64,000 bases of DNA from Roseivirga sp. (GTDB lineage: Bacteria; Bacteroidota; Bacteroidia; Cytophagales; Cyclobacteriaceae), in assembly GCA_018402485.1 (NCBI GenBank), contig JAGYIY010000002.1, positions 62,001-126,000 on the forward strand, written 5' to 3'. The translations under genes were made by a program, and so were the position numbers. Of this stretch, positions 42,348 through 53,317 are shown piece after piece (position 1 is the stretch's first letter; every line of letters begins with the position of its first letter). The notes below the pieces were generated by a model. The model was given only the letters and a program-made list of their open reading frames with translations, was not told the origin of the DNA and made no database searches.

Positions 42348-43421
42348 TTAGATGCTTTTAATATCGCTTCTACCCATAAGTTTAACGATCATTTCTGCAT
42401 CCGGAATCTGAGACAAAATCACGCGCGCCATTACAATGAGCGGCACAGAAAGCAACATGCCTGTTACCCCCCAAATATAGCCCCAAACAACCAAACCAAG
42501 AATAACAGTCACTGTATTTAGAGAAACGGAGCTTCCTAAAATAAAGGGCTCAATGATATTTCCCCAAACAAATTGACTGGCAATCAAAAGGGAGATGAAA
42601 AAAAGAAAAGTACCGCTGCTATCAATTTGAACAAGGCCCAATAAAATAGGAGGGATGGTGCCTGCTATGGAACCTACCGTAGGAATAAAGTTTAGAAGAA
42701 AGGCCAAAAAACCCCAAAACAAAGCAAAATCTACTTGAAATAAAGCACTTATCCCGCCAAAGAAAATACCAGTCCCCAAGCTGGTAAAAAACTTCACTTT
42801 CATGTAAGAAACAATAGAAGTCTTTACCTGAAGAAAGGAATGCATTAATCGCTCCTTACCTTTGGGGTCATCTCCTTCCAAATATTGAATATACTTCTCA
42901 TAACGCACAATACTGCCCAAAATCGCAACCAAATAAATGGCACTAAGAATAAAATTGAAGGTAAAAGTGCCTACCGAACTTGCCACGGTACCGCTGGTAC
43001 TGAGTAGAAAATCTGTAGAGACAAGCTCACCTAATCCATTGATTACACCTGATGAATCTAGCTGTTGCATACCCGGTATAAATTCTAATTGACTAATCAA
43101 TTCATTCAATTTATCACTGATCTGATTCAAAAGTTTCTCCTTCTGACCTATGATTTGAGAAGTAGTATCTACTACGATTAATCCAATCAAAGACAAAAAA
43201 CCAAGTGTAACCACCGTGATCAAACTAATGCTAAGGGTATAAGGCCATCTCTTTTTATCGAGGTACTCAATAATGGGTGAAACCAGGATACCAATAAACA
43301 AGGCAAATGCCAATGGAATCAGCAAACCGGCCAAAGTTTTCAAAATCATTATCAAAACAATAGCTGCAAAAAGCAGCAAGACGTTTTTAATGGTGCGCAA
43401 ATCCGATGAAGTTGCATTCAT
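42348..43421 (-). CDS. AI-2E family transporter
   Basis: A 357-residue membrane protein with about eight helices and a central soluble loop (about 75-150) containing KLNELISQLEFIPGM. The pore signatures LLNFIPTVGSIAGTIPP and GNIIEPFILGSSVSLNTV are typical. Members export AI-2 or act as Na+/H+ antiporters, so the substrate is uncertain. It is divergent from accA. Confidence 0.9.
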   Translation of the reverse strand: MNATSSDLRTIKNVLLLFAAIVLIMILKTLAGLLIPLAFALFIGILVSPIIEYLDKKRWPYTLSISLITVVTLGFLSLIGLIVVDTTSQIIGQKEKLLNQISDKLNELISQLEFIPGMQQLDSSGVINGLGELVSTDFLLSTSGTVASSVGTFTFNFILSAIYLVAILGSIVRYEKYIQYLEGDDPKGKERLMHSFLQVKTSIVSYMKVKFFTSLGTGIFFGGISALFQVDFALFWGFLAFLLNFIPTVGSIAGTIPPILLGLVQIDSSGTFLFFISLLIASQFVWGNIIEPFILGSSVSLNTVTVILGLVVWGYIWGVTGMLLSVPLIVMARVILSQIPDAEMIVKLMGRSDIKSI

Positions 43422-43520
43422 ATTTCGTAATTTGTTTTAAATCTATCAAATTAGCCGCATTTGCGAAGCAACTGCTCATCTTTTCTTTTAAAAATTGCTA
43501 TGGTGACGAAGTTTAATATT

Positions 43521-43528
43521 TAGTTTTG
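43521..43528 (+). promoter_or_regulatory. -7 element of accA promoter
   Basis: TAGTTTTG is an exact TAnnTTTG match 22 nt before ATG 43551. A clear -33 element at normal spacing is missing. Confidence 0.4.
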
Positions 43529-43550
43529 TACCTTGATCAATTAACGAACA

Positions 43551-44504
43551 ATGCTTTTGGAATTCGAAGAACCTATAGTGGCGCTGGAAAGCAAGCTACA
43601 AGAAATGAAAGAGTTGGCCGAAAAAAGTCAGGTGGATGTATCGAAAGATGTCAAATCGCTAGAAAAGAAAATAGCCGACTTGAAGAATGAAACCTATAAG
43701 AACCTTACCCGTTGGCAGCGTGTCCAACTATCTCGACATCCAGAGCGACCTTATACCTTAGATTATTTTTATAACCTCACGGAAGACTTTATTGAGCTTC
43801 ATGGCGATAGAAATGTAAAGGACGATAAGGCCATGGTAGGAGGTTTTGGAACGATTGATGGGCAAACGGTAATGTTGGTCGGGCAACAAAAAGGTAGAAA
43901 TACAAAACAGCGCCAGATGCGTAATTTTGGTATGTCTAATCCCGAAGGTTATCGCAAAGCTTTGAGGTTATTTAAAATGGCTGAGAAATTCAACAAACCA
44001 ATCGTCACCCTTATCGACACCCCCGGAGCGTTCCCAGGCCTGGAGGCTGAGGAAAGGGGCCAAGGGGAAGCCATTGCTCGCAATATCCAAGAAATGTTCA
44101 TGCTAAAAGTACCTGTTATCTGCATCATCATTGGTGAAGGTGCTTCAGGGGGTGCTTTAGGTATTGCCATTGGCGATCGGGTTTTGATGTTAGAAAACAC
44201 TTGGTACTCAGTCATCTCTCCTGAATCTTGTTCTTCCATTTTATGGCGTAGTTGGGAATATAAGGAACAAGCTGCTGAAGCCTTAAAACTGACTGCCAAA
44301 GACATGTTGGGTTTTGGCTTAATCGATGGTATTGTTAAAGAACCACTTGGAGGAGCTCACAAAGATGAGGAATGGATGTATCAAGAATTGAAAAAAACCA
44401 TTTTAAAGGAGTTGAAACCTTTGATGAAAATGGAGCCCAGAGAACGCATTGAAAAGCGTATTCAAAAGTTTTCAGAAATGGGAGAGGTCGAAGAAGAACA
44501 ATAG
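43551..44504 (+). CDS. accA: Acetyl-CoA carboxylase carboxyltransferase subunit alpha
   Basis: A 317-residue AccA, part of the enzyme that makes malonyl-CoA for fatty acid synthesis. Seen: [68 protein letters not shown] and [14 protein letters not shown]. The N-terminal helical extension is present. accD is not in the window. MBL hydrolase and patatin genes follow on the same strand. Confidence 0.97.
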   Translation: MLLEFEEPIVALESKLQEMKELAEKSQVDVSKDVKSLEKKIADLKNETYKNLTRWQRVQLSRHPERPYTLDYFYNLTEDFIELHGDRNVKDDKAMVGGFGTIDGQTVMLVGQQKGRNTKQRQMRNFGMSNPEGYRKALRLFKMAEKFNKPIVTLIDTPGAFPGLEAEERGQGEAIARNIQEMFMLKVPVICIIIGEGASGGALGIAIGDRVLMLENTWYSVISPESCSSILWRSWEYKEQAAEALKLTAKDMLGFGLIDGIVKEPLGGAHKDEEWMYQELKKTILKELKPLMKMEPRERIEKRIQKFSEMGEVEEEQ

Positions 44505-44531
44505 TGCCTTTCATTTAAGAAAGTATCAGTG

Positions 44532-45383
44532 ATGGATTTACATATTATTCATACCGGTAATTTTAAATTAGATGGGGGTGCCATGTTTGGCGTTGTACCA
44601 AAAAGTCTTTGGAGTAGAACCAACACACCAGACGAAAACAACATGTGTTCATGGAGTATGCGTTGCTTGCTCATTGAAGATGGAAACAGACTCATTTTGA
44701 TCGATAATGGCATGGGTAATAAGCAGGATGCTAAGTTTTTCAGCCATTATTATTTACACGGTGAACAAAGCTTAGATGGTTCATTGAAAAAAGCAGGCTT
44801 TCATCCCAACGATATTACAGATATGTTTTTAACACACTTGCATTTCGATCATTGCGGTGGTAGCGTAGATTATGCGGGCGACAGTAACAAAAAATTAACA
44901 CTGCACTTCCCAAATGCTAAATACTGGTCGAATGCAGATCATTGGCAATGGGCTACTGAACCCAATGCACGTGAAAAGGCATCCTTTTTGAAAGAAAACA
45001 TTCAACCCATACAAGAAAGTGGACAGTTAGCATTTGTTCCCATTAATGGTGCTTCACCATTCAGTGCCTTCGATATCTTGACAGTAGATGGCCACACCGA
45101 AAAGCAGATGATCCCCAAAATCAAATACAAAGATAAAACCATTGTTTTTGTTGCCGATTTACTTCCTTCAGTGGGGCATATTCCATTGCCATATGTGATG
45201 GGCTACGATACACGCCCATTACAAACTTTAGAAGAAAAGGCTGCCTTTTTAAAAGAAGCTGCAGATCATGAATACATATTATTTTTAGAGCACGATCCTA
45301 TCTACGAATGCTGTACAGTAAAACACACCGACAAAGGTGTTCGACTAGATAAGACCTTCACTTTAAAAGAAGTACTCACATGA
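44532..45383 (+). CDS. Metallo-beta-lactamase-fold hydrolase
   Basis: A 283-residue cytosolic MBL-fold protein of the lactonase-like group. Metal ligands lie in LTHLHFDHCGGS; further ligands are probably VDGHTEKQMI, FVADLLPS and EHDPIYE. The start is ATG 44532. Its stop overlaps the start of the patatin gene as ATGA, so both may act on related lipids or lactones. Substrate not determinable. Confidence 0.9.
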   Translation: MDLHIIHTGNFKLDGGAMFGVVPKSLWSRTNTPDENNMCSWSMRCLLIEDGNRLILIDNGMGNKQDAKFFSHYYLHGEQSLDGSLKKAGFHPNDITDMFLTHLHFDHCGGSVDYAGDSNKKLTLHFPNAKYWSNADHWQWATEPNAREKASFLKENIQPIQESGQLAFVPINGASPFSAFDILTVDGHTEKQMIPKIKYKDKTIVFVADLLPSVGHIPLPYVMGYDTRPLQTLEEKAAFLKEAADHEYILFLEHDPIYECCTVKHTDKGVRLDKTFTLKEVLT

Positions 45384-46177
45384 AAGTAGGATTGGCTTTA
45401 TCGGGCGGTGGAGCGCGTGGAATTGCCCACTTAGGGGTATTGAAAGCCCTTGAGGAAGCAAATATTCAAATTGATATGATCAGTGGTGCCAGTGCTGGGT
45501 CTGTCGCAGCAGCTTTTTATTCTTTTGGCTATTCGCCCGAAGAGATACTAGAAATATTTGATAATACCAATCTACTCAAACTAATTTGGCCTGCGTTTAG
45601 TGTAACGGGCTTATTCAACATACAAAAATCAGAATCCATCTACGAAAAATACATACCGGAGGACAGCTTCGACAAAGCCAACCTACCACTTTATATTTCT
45701 GCAACGAATCTCAATGAAGGTAAGTCAGAAATATTTAGCACAGGCCCCTTACACCAAGCCATTTTAGCTTCCTGTTGCATTCCTTTTGTGTTCGACCCGG
45801 TAAAGATCAATGATCAATTGTATGTTGATGGTGGGGTGTTGAACAATTTACCTACAGAAACGCTAAAAGAAAATGGAGCTGACTTTATCATTGGTGTAAA
45901 TGTAGCTCCTGTAATTAAAGAGCCGGAGTTGTCTGGCCCCAAGAGGATATTTGAGCGGGTAACCGTATTGGCTTTGAGTGCCAATGTAACAGCAAGTAGC
46001 AAAGTATGTGACATGTACATCAAACCTTCAGAACTCAGATCCTATGGCACCTTCGATTTTAAAAAATCCAAAGAAATGTATGACATAGGGTATGAATACA
46101 TGAAGGAAGCACTTCAGGATGATTCAAATAAAAGGCTATCGGAATTGAAAGCAATCCGAAGCACCACATCTAACTAG
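45380..46177 (+). CDS. Patatin-like phospholipase
   Basis: A 265-residue patatin of the RssA type: oxyanion loop [11 protein letters not shown], nucleophile elbow GASAGS (Ser in GxSxG) and catalytic Asp in [10 protein letters not shown]. No signal peptide, so a cytosolic lipid acyl hydrolase. It is translationally coupled to the MBL gene; its stop codon overlaps that of tyrS tail to tail (CTAG). Confidence 0.93.
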   Translation: MKVGLALSGGGARGIAHLGVLKALEEANIQIDMISGASAGSVAAAFYSFGYSPEEILEIFDNTNLLKLIWPAFSVTGLFNIQKSESIYEKYIPEDSFDKANLPLYISATNLNEGKSEIFSTGPLHQAILASCCIPFVFDPVKINDQLYVDGGVLNNLPTETLKENGADFIIGVNVAPVIKEPELSGPKRIFERVTVLALSANVTASSKVCDMYIKPSELRSYGTFDFKKSKEMYDIGYEYMKEALQDDSNKRLSELKAIRSTTSN

Positions 46178-47463
46178 TTTTCGACCAATATCAGATAATA
46201 GTTCTTCTTTCCTTTCTGAACTAGGAAATACTTTCCTTGCAATAATTCAATCTCTATAGCATCTAGTTCTGAGGCTATTTTTTGCTTATTTACTGCCACA
46301 CCACCTCCTTTGAGCATGCGTCTGGCCTCACCTTTTGATGCAAAAACCTGCTCCTTAGTAACTGTAGAAAGTAAATCAATATAATTGTCGGCAGCTAGAA
46401 AATTTTGCATGGATATGCTGATTTGTGGAACACCTTCAAACACGGCTAGTAATGTATCTTCATTCAAAGAAGCCAAATCCGATGTAGTGGATTTTCCAAA
46501 AAGAATATTACTTGCTTTTTGTGCCATGTACAAATCGTCTGGCGCATGAACCCTCAAGGTAATGTCTTCAGCAAGTGCCTTCTGTAGTACTCTAAGATGA
46601 GGTGCAGAGGCATGTTCAGCTTCCAATGCCTGTATTTCATCTTGACGTTTAAGGGTGAAAATACGAATGAAATTGGAGGCATCTTCATCACTCGCATTTA
46701 ACCAGTATTGATAAAACTTGTAAGGAGATGTTTTCTTCGCATCAAGCCAAATATTCTCACCTTCCGACTTACCAAACTTTGTACCATCTGCTTTTTTAAT
46801 GAGGGGTGCTGTTAAGGCAAAGGCTTCGCCACGGGCTTTTCTTCGAATTAATTCCGTACCGGTAACAATATTACCCCACTGATCGGAGCCCCCCATTTGC
46901 AATTTACATTGCTTATCTTCATACAGTCGATAAAAATCATACCCTTGTACAAGTTGATAGGTGAACTCTGTGAATGACATTCCACCTTCTAATCTGTTTT
47001 TCACAGAGTCTTTTGAAAGCATGTAGTTCACGGTAATGTGTTTACCTACATCACGTATGAAATCAAGAAAATTAAGCGACTGAAACCAATCGTAGTTATT
47101 GACAATCTCTGCGGAAGTTTCACCACAATCGAAATCAAGAAACTTGGAGAGTTGTTGTTTTTGAGCTTCTAAGTTATGCTGTAAAATCTCTTCATCGAGT
47201 AGGGGACGTTCTGCACTTTTCCCAGAAGGATCGCCCACTCTCCCTGTCGCACCACCTACCAAAACAATGGGTTTATGCCCCGATCTTTGTAAATGAACCA
47301 ACAACATTACTGGCACCAAGTTACCAATATGCAGTGAATCTGCCGTAGGATCAAAACCTACATAACCTGCTGTCAATTCTTTATTAAGTTGTTCTTCTGT
47401 ACCAGGCATGATGTCGTGAACCATACCTCGCCATTGTAGTTCTTTAACCAGACTGTCGCTCAT
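46174..47463 (-). CDS. tyrS: Tyrosyl-tRNA synthetase
   Basis: A 429-residue class I synthetase. HIGH equivalent in [15 protein letters not shown] equivalent in GTKFGKSEG, tyrosine-pocket residues in [24 protein letters not shown], and a C-terminal S4 domain from about residue 360 ([16 protein letters not shown]). A TATCTTTG sequence 20 nt before the start could be the -7 element. It is monocistronic. Confidence 0.97.
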   Translation of the reverse strand: MSDSLVKELQWRGMVHDIMPGTEEQLNKELTAGYVGFDPTADSLHIGNLVPVMLLVHLQRSGHKPIVLVGGATGRVGDPSGKSAERPLLDEEILQHNLEAQKQQLSKFLDFDCGETSAEIVNNYDWFQSLNFLDFIRDVGKHITVNYMLSKDSVKNRLEGGMSFTEFTYQLVQGYDFYRLYEDKQCKLQMGGSDQWGNIVTGTELIRRKARGEAFALTAPLIKKADGTKFGKSEGENIWLDAKKTSPYKFYQYWLNASDEDASNFIRIFTLKRQDEIQALEAEHASAPHLRVLQKALAEDITLRVHAPDDLYMAQKASNILFGKSTTSDLASLNEDTLLAVFEGVPQISISMQNFLAADNYIDLLSTVTKEQVFASKGEARRMLKGGGVAVNKQKIASELDAIEIELLQGKYFLVQKGKKNYYLILVEN

Positions 47464-47515
47464 TCGATTATTCTTGTAGATGCAAAGATAGAAAGGGTAA
47501 AGGTGGATAGAAAAG

Positions 47516-47545
47516 AAAAGTAGCCTGTTTTACCCAGCTACTTTT
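47516..47545 (-). terminator. Terminator of bactofilin gene
   Basis: 9-bp perfect stem AAAAGTAGC / GCTACTTTT; it includes the last codons of the gene, and T-rich sequence follows on the minus strand. Confidence 0.75.
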
Positions 47546-47997
47546 TCGTAAGTATTATTTTCTCCACTGCTTTTTTCTGGGGAATTATCAATTGCACCAG
47601 ATGAGTTTCTAGATAAAGCATTTTTTTCAGCTTGCACGAGTTCAACATTTTCACCTACCATAATTTGACCCGTGAGCTCAGCTCCATTTTCTATGCCAAT
47701 CTGTCGAGCATAGATTTTTCCGTGTACTTGTGCCTTTGCTCCGATACTCAAAACACCGTAAGCCAAAACATCTCCATTTACATAACCATCAATACTGATG
47801 TCTGAACCTATCAAATTACCGCCAATCTCACCATGATTCCCGATGATAATCTTTTCTTCTGAAATTAAATCACCGGTAACAAAACCATCTACGCGAATAT
47901 TCTGCGCAGACTTGAGGTTTCCTTTGACGACGCTACCTTGCCTAAGTTGTGTGAGATGTGTAGATGAATCCGTTGATTGATTGTTATTTCTAGGCAT
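47530..47997 (-). CDS. Bactofilin
   Basis: A 155-residue bactofilin: disordered tails flank a right-handed beta-helix of short hydrophobic repeats (VVKGNLKSAQNIRVDGFVTGDL to AELTGQIMVGENVEL). Bactofilins polymerise into nucleotide-free filaments that position cell-wall or chromosome proteins at the membrane. An exact TACTTTTG (48030-48037) lies 33 nt upstream and may be its -7 element. Confidence 0.93.
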   Translation of the reverse strand: MPRNNNQSTDSSTHLTQLRQGSVVKGNLKSAQNIRVDGFVTGDLISEEKIIIGNHGEIGGNLIGSDISIDGYVNGDVLAYGVLSIGAKAQVHGKIYARQIGIENGAELTGQIMVGENVELVQAEKNALSRNSSGAIDNSPEKSSGENNTYEKVAG

Positions 47998-48128
47998 GTT
48001 TTTTTTTGATGGATAGGTTCAAATCTGAGCAAAAGTAAATCTATTTTTTTCAGATATAAAAATTTTGGGTGGGCAAATACTTGGTACGAAAAATTACGCT
48101 CAACAAAATGAATACCTAAATAAAGAAA

Positions 48129-48165
48129 TGAAGTTGATTTATTTCAATCCATGAATTCAACTTCA
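48129..48165 (-). terminator. Terminator of carbonic anhydrase gene
   Basis: 9-bp perfect stem TGAAGTTGA / TCAACTTCA spanning the stop codon, followed on the minus strand by TTTCTTTATTT. The 19-nt loop is long, so confidence is moderate. Confidence 0.5.
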
Positions 48166-48719
48166 CCTCTACCTAAGTTATAATATGCCGAAACTATTTT
48201 AACACCAGAACTTCTTACAGCATCCTGTAAAATCGGTTTTGAATCTTTTAGTTCTTCAGAAACCAATTGTGCATTTACTTTGATGGCATTGGTTAAATGA
48301 TCGCCTGGCATTCGTTTCGACATATAAACTGCAGGTTTTATTTTTTCAATAATAGCACCAATATGCCCCCCAGGATCGGCATTACTTAAACTAGCACTTA
48401 CAGCACCACAGTTCTCATGCCCCATAACTACAATCAACTTAGAATTAAGGAACTTAATAGCATATTCAATACTCCCAATCACTTTATCTTTGGCAACGTT
48501 ACCCGCTACTCGAATCACGAACAAATCACCCAAACCTTGATCGAATAAAAGTTCAGGAACTACACGAGAATCTGCACAAGATAAAATTACGGCAAAAGGA
48601 TGTTGCCCTCCTGTCAATTCATCTCTTCGTTGAATATCGGTATGGGGGTGCTTTATATCGCCTTTTACATACCTTGAATTACCTTCTTTCAGTTGGTTTA
48701 ACGCTTCTTCTGCTGTCAT
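48144..48719 (-). CDS. Beta-class carbonic anhydrase
   Basis: A 191-residue zinc enzyme interconverting CO2 and bicarbonate. Zinc ligands are in SCADSRV (Cys, with the Asp-Arg dyad) and GHENCGAV (His, Cys). No signal peptide is seen, so it is cytoplasmic and may supply bicarbonate for carboxylases such as the acetyl-CoA carboxylase encoded nearby. Single gene. Confidence 0.95.
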   Translation of the reverse strand: MTAEEALNQLKEGNSRYVKGDIKHPHTDIQRRDELTGGQHPFAVILSCADSRVVPELLFDQGLGDLFVIRVAGNVAKDKVIGSIEYAIKFLNSKLIVVMGHENCGAVSASLSNADPGGHIGAIIEKIKPAVYMSKRMPGDHLTNAIKVNAQLVSEELKDSKPILQDAVRSSGVKIVSAYYNLGRGEVEFMD

Positions 48720-48901
48720 AAAAAAATCGAGTTTGTTGTATCATCTAAATATAGTCACTTCAAACGATTTCTAATACATCTATCCGATATCTTGCCAATT
48801 TTTGGAGTAAATGGCTGAGATCAATATGCCAGGGGTTCAAAAATTCAAATACTTTTCTATACATATCAACAACTAAGATATAGCCCTTATCTTTGTGCGC
48901 A

Positions 48902-50959
48902 ATGAGTAAAATAGATTACAAAAGACATACCGTTACAGCTGCCTTGCCATACGCTAACGGACCTATACACATTGGACATTTGGCTGGTGTATATATTCCT
49001 GCAGATATTTATTCCCGATTTTTGCGGTCTAAAGGCAAAGATGTAGCGTTCATTTGTGGCTCGGATGAACACGGCATGGCCATTACCATGCGTGCTCGAA
49101 AAGAGGGAGTTTCCCCTCAGGCTATTGTTGATCAATATCATCAAATGATCAAGGAAAGCTTTGTTACGCTAGGCATCTCTTTCGATATCTATTCGCGAAC
49201 CAGCAACAAAACACATCACGAAACTGCGCAAGCATTTTTCAAAAAACTATATCAAGAGGGTTGTCTAGAAAGCCAAAAAAGTCAGCAGTTTTATGATGAG
49301 GAAGCACAACAATTCTTAGCTGATCGTTACATTTCAGGTCAATGCCCAGTTTGTAGCCATCCTGAAGCCTATGGTGATCAATGCGAAAAATGTGGTTCCT
49401 CTTTGAATGCCAATGATTTGATTAAACCCAAAAGTACATTAACAGGAAAAGTTCCTGTTATGAAAGAAACGAATCACTGGTACTTGCCTTTGCAAGATTA
49501 CGAGGAATGGCTCAACCAATGGATTGTGGAAGGCCATAAAAAAGATTGGAAGCCCAATGTATGGGGGCAGTGCAAGTCGTGGATAGACGGAGGTTTACAA
49601 GCAAGAGCCATGACACGTGATTTAGATTGGGGTGTGAAAGTTCCTCTAAAAGAAGCCGAAGGAAAGGTTTTATACGTTTGGTTCGATGCACCCATTGGAT
49701 ATATTTCGGCCACCAAAGAGTGGGCTACAGCCACGGGCAAAGATTGGGAACCTTATTGGAAAAATAAGGATACCCAATTGGTGCATTTTATAGGAAAAGA
49801 CAACATTGTTTTTCATTGCATCATATTCCCTGCTCTTCTCAAGGCGCATGGATCTTATATTTTACCTGATAATGTACCAGCCAATGAGTTTCTAAATTTA
49901 GAAGGTAATAAAATTTCTACATCCCGCAACTGGGCTGTGTGGCTGCATGAATATGTGGAAGAATTTCCTGAAAAGCAAGATGTACTGCGCTATACTTTAT
50001 GTGCTAATGCCCCAGAAACGAAGGATAATGATTTTACATGGAAGGATTTTCAAGCCAGAAATAACAATGAACTAGTGGCTATCCTAGGTAATTTTGTTAA
50101 CCGTGCTGTTGTACTTACCCATAAGTATTTTGAAGGTAAGGTACCAAAACGTAACGAACTATTTGATATCGATATAGCATTGCTGAAAACGCTCAGCGAG
50201 GCACCCATGAAAATTGAACAAGCCATTGAAAAATATAAATTCAGGGAAGCTCTTTTTGAGATGATGGAATTAGCACGGTTGGGCAACCGCTATTTAGCTG
50301 AGACAGAACCTTGGAAATTGATTAAAACCGATGAAGAAAGGGTAGGTACAATTCTGAACTTAGCTTTACAAGTAGTTGCCAACTTATGCATAGTTGCAGA
50401 ACCATTTATTCCTTTCTCTGCGGATAGGCTTTCAGAATTGATGAACCTTGAAAAACATGATTGGTCAAAAGCAGGCAGCGATGCATTATTACCTTCAGGT
50501 CATGTTTTAGAAAAACCTCAATTACTTTTCGAAAAGATAGAGGATGAGGTTATAGAAGCCCAAGTTCAAAAATTAGAACAAACTAAAAAGAACAACATGA
50601 AAGCAAATGAAAGCACTTTAGCAAGCATTAAAGAGCATATTGTATTCGAGGATTTTTTAAAGTTAGACCTACGCGTTGGTACCATTTTAGAGGCTAAAAA
50701 GGTTGAAAAATCGAACAAGTTGCTGCAATTTTTAGTGGATACCGGTGTAGATAAAAGAACCATTTTGAGTGGCATTGCCAAGCACTATGACCCCGAAACG
50801 CTCATTGGTCGGCAAGTAACCCTTGTAGCTAATTTGGCACCCCGTAAAATCATGGGCATACCTTCAGAAGGCATGATATTGATGGCAGAAGATGCAGAAG
50901 GTAACTTACGATTACTGGAACCGAATGAAAAAGTAAATCCAGGAGCCATCATCAGCTAG
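48902..50959 (+). CDS. metG: Methionyl-tRNA synthetase
   Basis: A 685-residue class I synthetase. HIGH in PIHIGHLAG, zinc knuckle [22 protein letters not shown]-like [10 protein letters not shown], an anticodon-binding helical domain and a C-terminal tRNA-binding domain ([21 protein letters not shown]) for dimerisation. I start it at ATG 48902. An exact TATCTTTG ends 6 nt before this ATG; if it is the -7 element the message would be nearly leaderless, but no good -33 element supports it. Confidence 0.97.
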   Translation: MSKIDYKRHTVTAALPYANGPIHIGHLAGVYIPADIYSRFLRSKGKDVAFICGSDEHGMAITMRARKEGVSPQAIVDQYHQMIKESFVTLGISFDIYSRTSNKTHHETAQAFFKKLYQEGCLESQKSQQFYDEEAQQFLADRYISGQCPVCSHPEAYGDQCEKCGSSLNANDLIKPKSTLTGKVPVMKETNHWYLPLQDYEEWLNQWIVEGHKKDWKPNVWGQCKSWIDGGLQARAMTRDLDWGVKVPLKEAEGKVLYVWFDAPIGYISATKEWATATGKDWEPYWKNKDTQLVHFIGKDNIVFHCIIFPALLKAHGSYILPDNVPANEFLNLEGNKISTSRNWAVWLHEYVEEFPEKQDVLRYTLCANAPETKDNDFTWKDFQARNNNELVAILGNFVNRAVVLTHKYFEGKVPKRNELFDIDIALLKTLSEAPMKIEQAIEKYKFREALFEMMELARLGNRYLAETEPWKLIKTDEERVGTILNLALQVVANLCIVAEPFIPFSADRLSELMNLEKHDWSKAGSDALLPSGHVLEKPQLLFEKIEDEVIEAQVQKLEQTKKNNMKANESTLASIKEHIVFEDFLKLDLRVGTILEAKKVEKSNKLLQFLVDTGVDKRTILSGIAKHYDPETLIGRQVTLVANLAPRKIMGIPSEGMILMAEDAEGNLRLLEPNEKVNPGAIIS

Positions 50960-50963
50960 CTTT

Positions 50964-51896
50964 CTACAGCCATTTCTTCCGCTTGAAAAAAAGCAAGGTA
51001 AAAGCTGAGGAGCAGATCATCAAAACGATAGCAAAAGGGTAGCCCCATTTTTGGTCCAGCTCTGGCATAAAGTTAAAGTTCATACCATAGGCACTGGCAA
51101 TGAGTGTAGGAGGCATGAAGATAACGGTAACTACAGTGAATATTTTAATGATACGGTTTTGCTCCATATCTATCAAACCTAAAAAGGTGTTTTGAAGAAA
51201 CTCGAGTCGCTCAAAATTAAAACTAGTATGATCTAAAAGAGAACTCACATCTTTGATCATCACCCTTAACATGTCGTAACTATCTTTCGGAAAAAACTTA
51301 CTCTTCAGAATAGCAGAAAGGATACGCTGCTTCTCAACAATATTTTCCCGTATGGCAATGGTAGATTCTTGTAGCGCTGTAATCTTCAATAATAAGTCTC
51401 TATCCAACTCATTGGTTTCAACTAAGCCCTTACTAATGCGTGTAATTTGGTCGGTAATGTTCTCAATCAAATCAGCATCAAAATCAATCCGTGTCTCAAA
51501 AAGGGTCAATAGAATATCATTCCCTTCTTTGGGCTTGAGGGTGCGTATTTTTTTGTAGGTGTCAGAAAATGTTTTGTACTCATAATCCCTTTGTGTCACC
51601 AGCAACTTATCCTTTAAAATAAAAGATACCGGTTCGTTAACGTATTGACCTTCTTCTTTACTCAGAAAGTTGAGATTTATACCTATTTCATCCTCTGATT
51701 CTGCATACTTCGAACTCGACTCAATTTCTTCGCTTTCTTGTGGTGTAAAAAGCTCTACGGCAAAAGTTTTTTCAACCAAAATTTTTTCTTCTTCCTCAGG
51801 GCTCATGAGGTCAATCCAAATAATTTTTTTATCAAGGAAATCATCACCTTTTTCCACAATGATTTTTCCATTTTCGATGGCGAGATACTGTATCAT
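50964..51896 (-). CDS. corA: CorA-family divalent cation transporter
   Basis: A 310-residue protein: cytosolic funnel domain with long helices (about 1-245), then two C-terminal membrane helices with the signature SAYGMNFNFMPE (GMN) at the pore mouth and a basic end FFKRKKWL. It takes up Mg2+ or exports/imports other divalents such as Co2+, Ni2+ or Zn2+. Its stop lies 4 nt from that of metG. Confidence 0.92.
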   Translation of the reverse strand: MIQYLAIENGKIIVEKGDDFLDKKIIWIDLMSPEEEEKILVEKTFAVELFTPQESEEIESSSKYAESEDEIGINLNFLSKEEGQYVNEPVSFILKDKLLVTQRDYEYKTFSDTYKKIRTLKPKEGNDILLTLFETRIDFDADLIENITDQITRISKGLVETNELDRDLLLKITALQESTIAIRENIVEKQRILSAILKSKFFPKDSYDMLRVMIKDVSSLLDHTSFNFERLEFLQNTFLGLIDMEQNRIIKIFTVVTVIFMPPTLIASAYGMNFNFMPELDQKWGYPFAIVLMICSSAFTLLFFKRKKWL

Positions 51897-52046
51897 TTGA
51901 ATAGGTCTTTAAATACGTGCCTAAAGTATTAAATATATTTTAGTTGTGAAGTATGTATGCATAGAAAAGGATGAAGGAAAATTTTTTATGCTGCAGTCGG
52001 AAGGAGGACTGTGTTTTAAAATACTTCAATCATTTTGGCTAATTAT

Positions 52047-52060
52047 ATTAGTTTACTAAT
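52047..52060. promoter_or_regulatory. ATTAGT-TT-ACTAAT palindrome before dinB
   Basis: Exact 6+6-bp inverted repeat located where the -33 element of dinB should be, 9 bp before the -7 element. It looks like an operator, possibly damage-related. Confidence 0.45.
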
Positions 52061-52068
52061 TTATTTAG

Positions 52069-52076
52069 TATTTTTG
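52069..52076 (+). promoter_or_regulatory. -7 element of dinB promoter
   Basis: TATTTTTG, an exact TAnnTTTG match 22 nt before ATG 52099; the -33 position is occupied by a palindrome. Confidence 0.45.
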
Positions 52077-52098
52077 AACTGTAAAAAATTCTACCAAA

Positions 52099-53316
52099 AT
52101 GGCAATCGAAAATACCATCATACATTTTGATTTGGACACTTTCTTTGTCTCTGTAGAACGGCTGCTAGATAGTCGTTTAAATGGCAAACCAGTATTAATT
52201 GGCGGGGTAACCGATAGGGGTGTGGTGGCTGCTTGCAGCTATGAGGCTAGGGCATACGGAGTACATTCTGCCATGCCTATGAAGCGCGCCCGAGAGCTTT
52301 GTCCCGATGCCATACAAATCAGAGGAAACTCTGCCAATTATTCCAAGTATTCTAACCTGGTTACGGACATCATCAAAGAAGACGTTCCAGTCTATGAAAA
52401 AACATCTATCGATGAGTTTTACATTGACATGACGGGTATGGAACGCTTTCACAATAGCTATTTGATGGCTACAGAATTACGTAGACGCATCATCAAAGAA
52501 TCTGGCTTGCCCATTTCTTTTGGTATGTCACGCAATAAGACCGTCTCTAAAGTAGCTACAGGAGAAGCCAAACCTAACAACCAGTTAAGGATAATGCATG
52601 GCACTGAAAAGCCTTTTTTAGCACCTCTGTCTGTTAGTAAAATCCCTATGGTAGGTCAAAAGACACAACATATACTTTTTGGATTAGGGGTGAAAAAAAT
52701 TCATACTTTACAGGAAATGCCCATAGAGCTGATGGAAAAAGTACTGGGCAAAAATGGCATCAGCATCTGGAAAAAAGCCAATGGCATAGACAACAGTCCA
52801 GTAGTTCCTTACAATGAAAGGAAGTCCATTTCTACTGAAAGAACCTTCGATAAAGACACGATAGATGTAGCCAAACTCAAAAGTATTTTATTGGCTATGG
52901 CCGAAAATTTAGCCTTCCAACTACGAAGAGGGCAAAAACTTACATCTTGTGTTACGGTTAAAATCCGATACTCTGACTTTAATACCTACACTTTGCAGGA
53001 ACGCATTCCTTACACTTCTGCCGACCATGTATTGATCGATAAAGTCAAAGCTCTTTTTGAAAAGCTGTACCAAAAACGTTTGTTGGTGCGCTTAATTGGT
53101 ATTCGATATAGCCATTTGGTAGAAGGAGGGTATCAAATCAATCTTTTTGAAGATGCTGAGGAACTTATTCAGTTGTACCATGCCATGGATAAGATTAGAG
53201 ATAAGTACGGCGATCGAAAGATCATGCGGGCCTATGGCATAGAGGCTAAAACCATTAGCCGGTTTAACCCTTTTACAGGCGAACCCCCTCCATTACTGGC
53301 CAATAGAAGGCAGTAA
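52099..53316 (+). CDS. dinB: DNA polymerase IV (Y family)
   Basis: A 405-residue translesion polymerase. Catalytic acidic residues lie in IHFDLDTFFVSVE and SIDEFYIDMTG; the steric-gate/finger region LIGGVTDRGVVAACSYEARAYGVHSAM is standard; thumb (SKIPMVGQKTQHILFGLGV) and little-finger domains follow. No beta-clamp motif is obvious beyond the C-terminal QINLFED. It replicates past lesions at the cost of accuracy. A palindrome in its promoter suggests repression. Confidence 0.95.
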   Translation: MAIENTIIHFDLDTFFVSVERLLDSRLNGKPVLIGGVTDRGVVAACSYEARAYGVHSAMPMKRARELCPDAIQIRGNSANYSKYSNLVTDIIKEDVPVYEKTSIDEFYIDMTGMERFHNSYLMATELRRRIIKESGLPISFGMSRNKTVSKVATGEAKPNNQLRIMHGTEKPFLAPLSVSKIPMVGQKTQHILFGLGVKKIHTLQEMPIELMEKVLGKNGISIWKKANGIDNSPVVPYNERKSISTERTFDKDTIDVAKLKSILLAMAENLAFQLRRGQKLTSCVTVKIRYSDFNTYTLQERIPYTSADHVLIDKVKALFEKLYQKRLLVRLIGIRYSHLVEGGYQINLFEDAEELIQLYHAMDKIRDKYGDRKIMRAYGIEAKTISRFNPFTGEPPPLLANRRQ

Positions 53317-53317
53317 G

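Noticed and set aside
48888-48895. Leaderless metG promoter
   Set aside because: The -7 match is exact but no -33 element is seen, so I mention it only in the gene entry.
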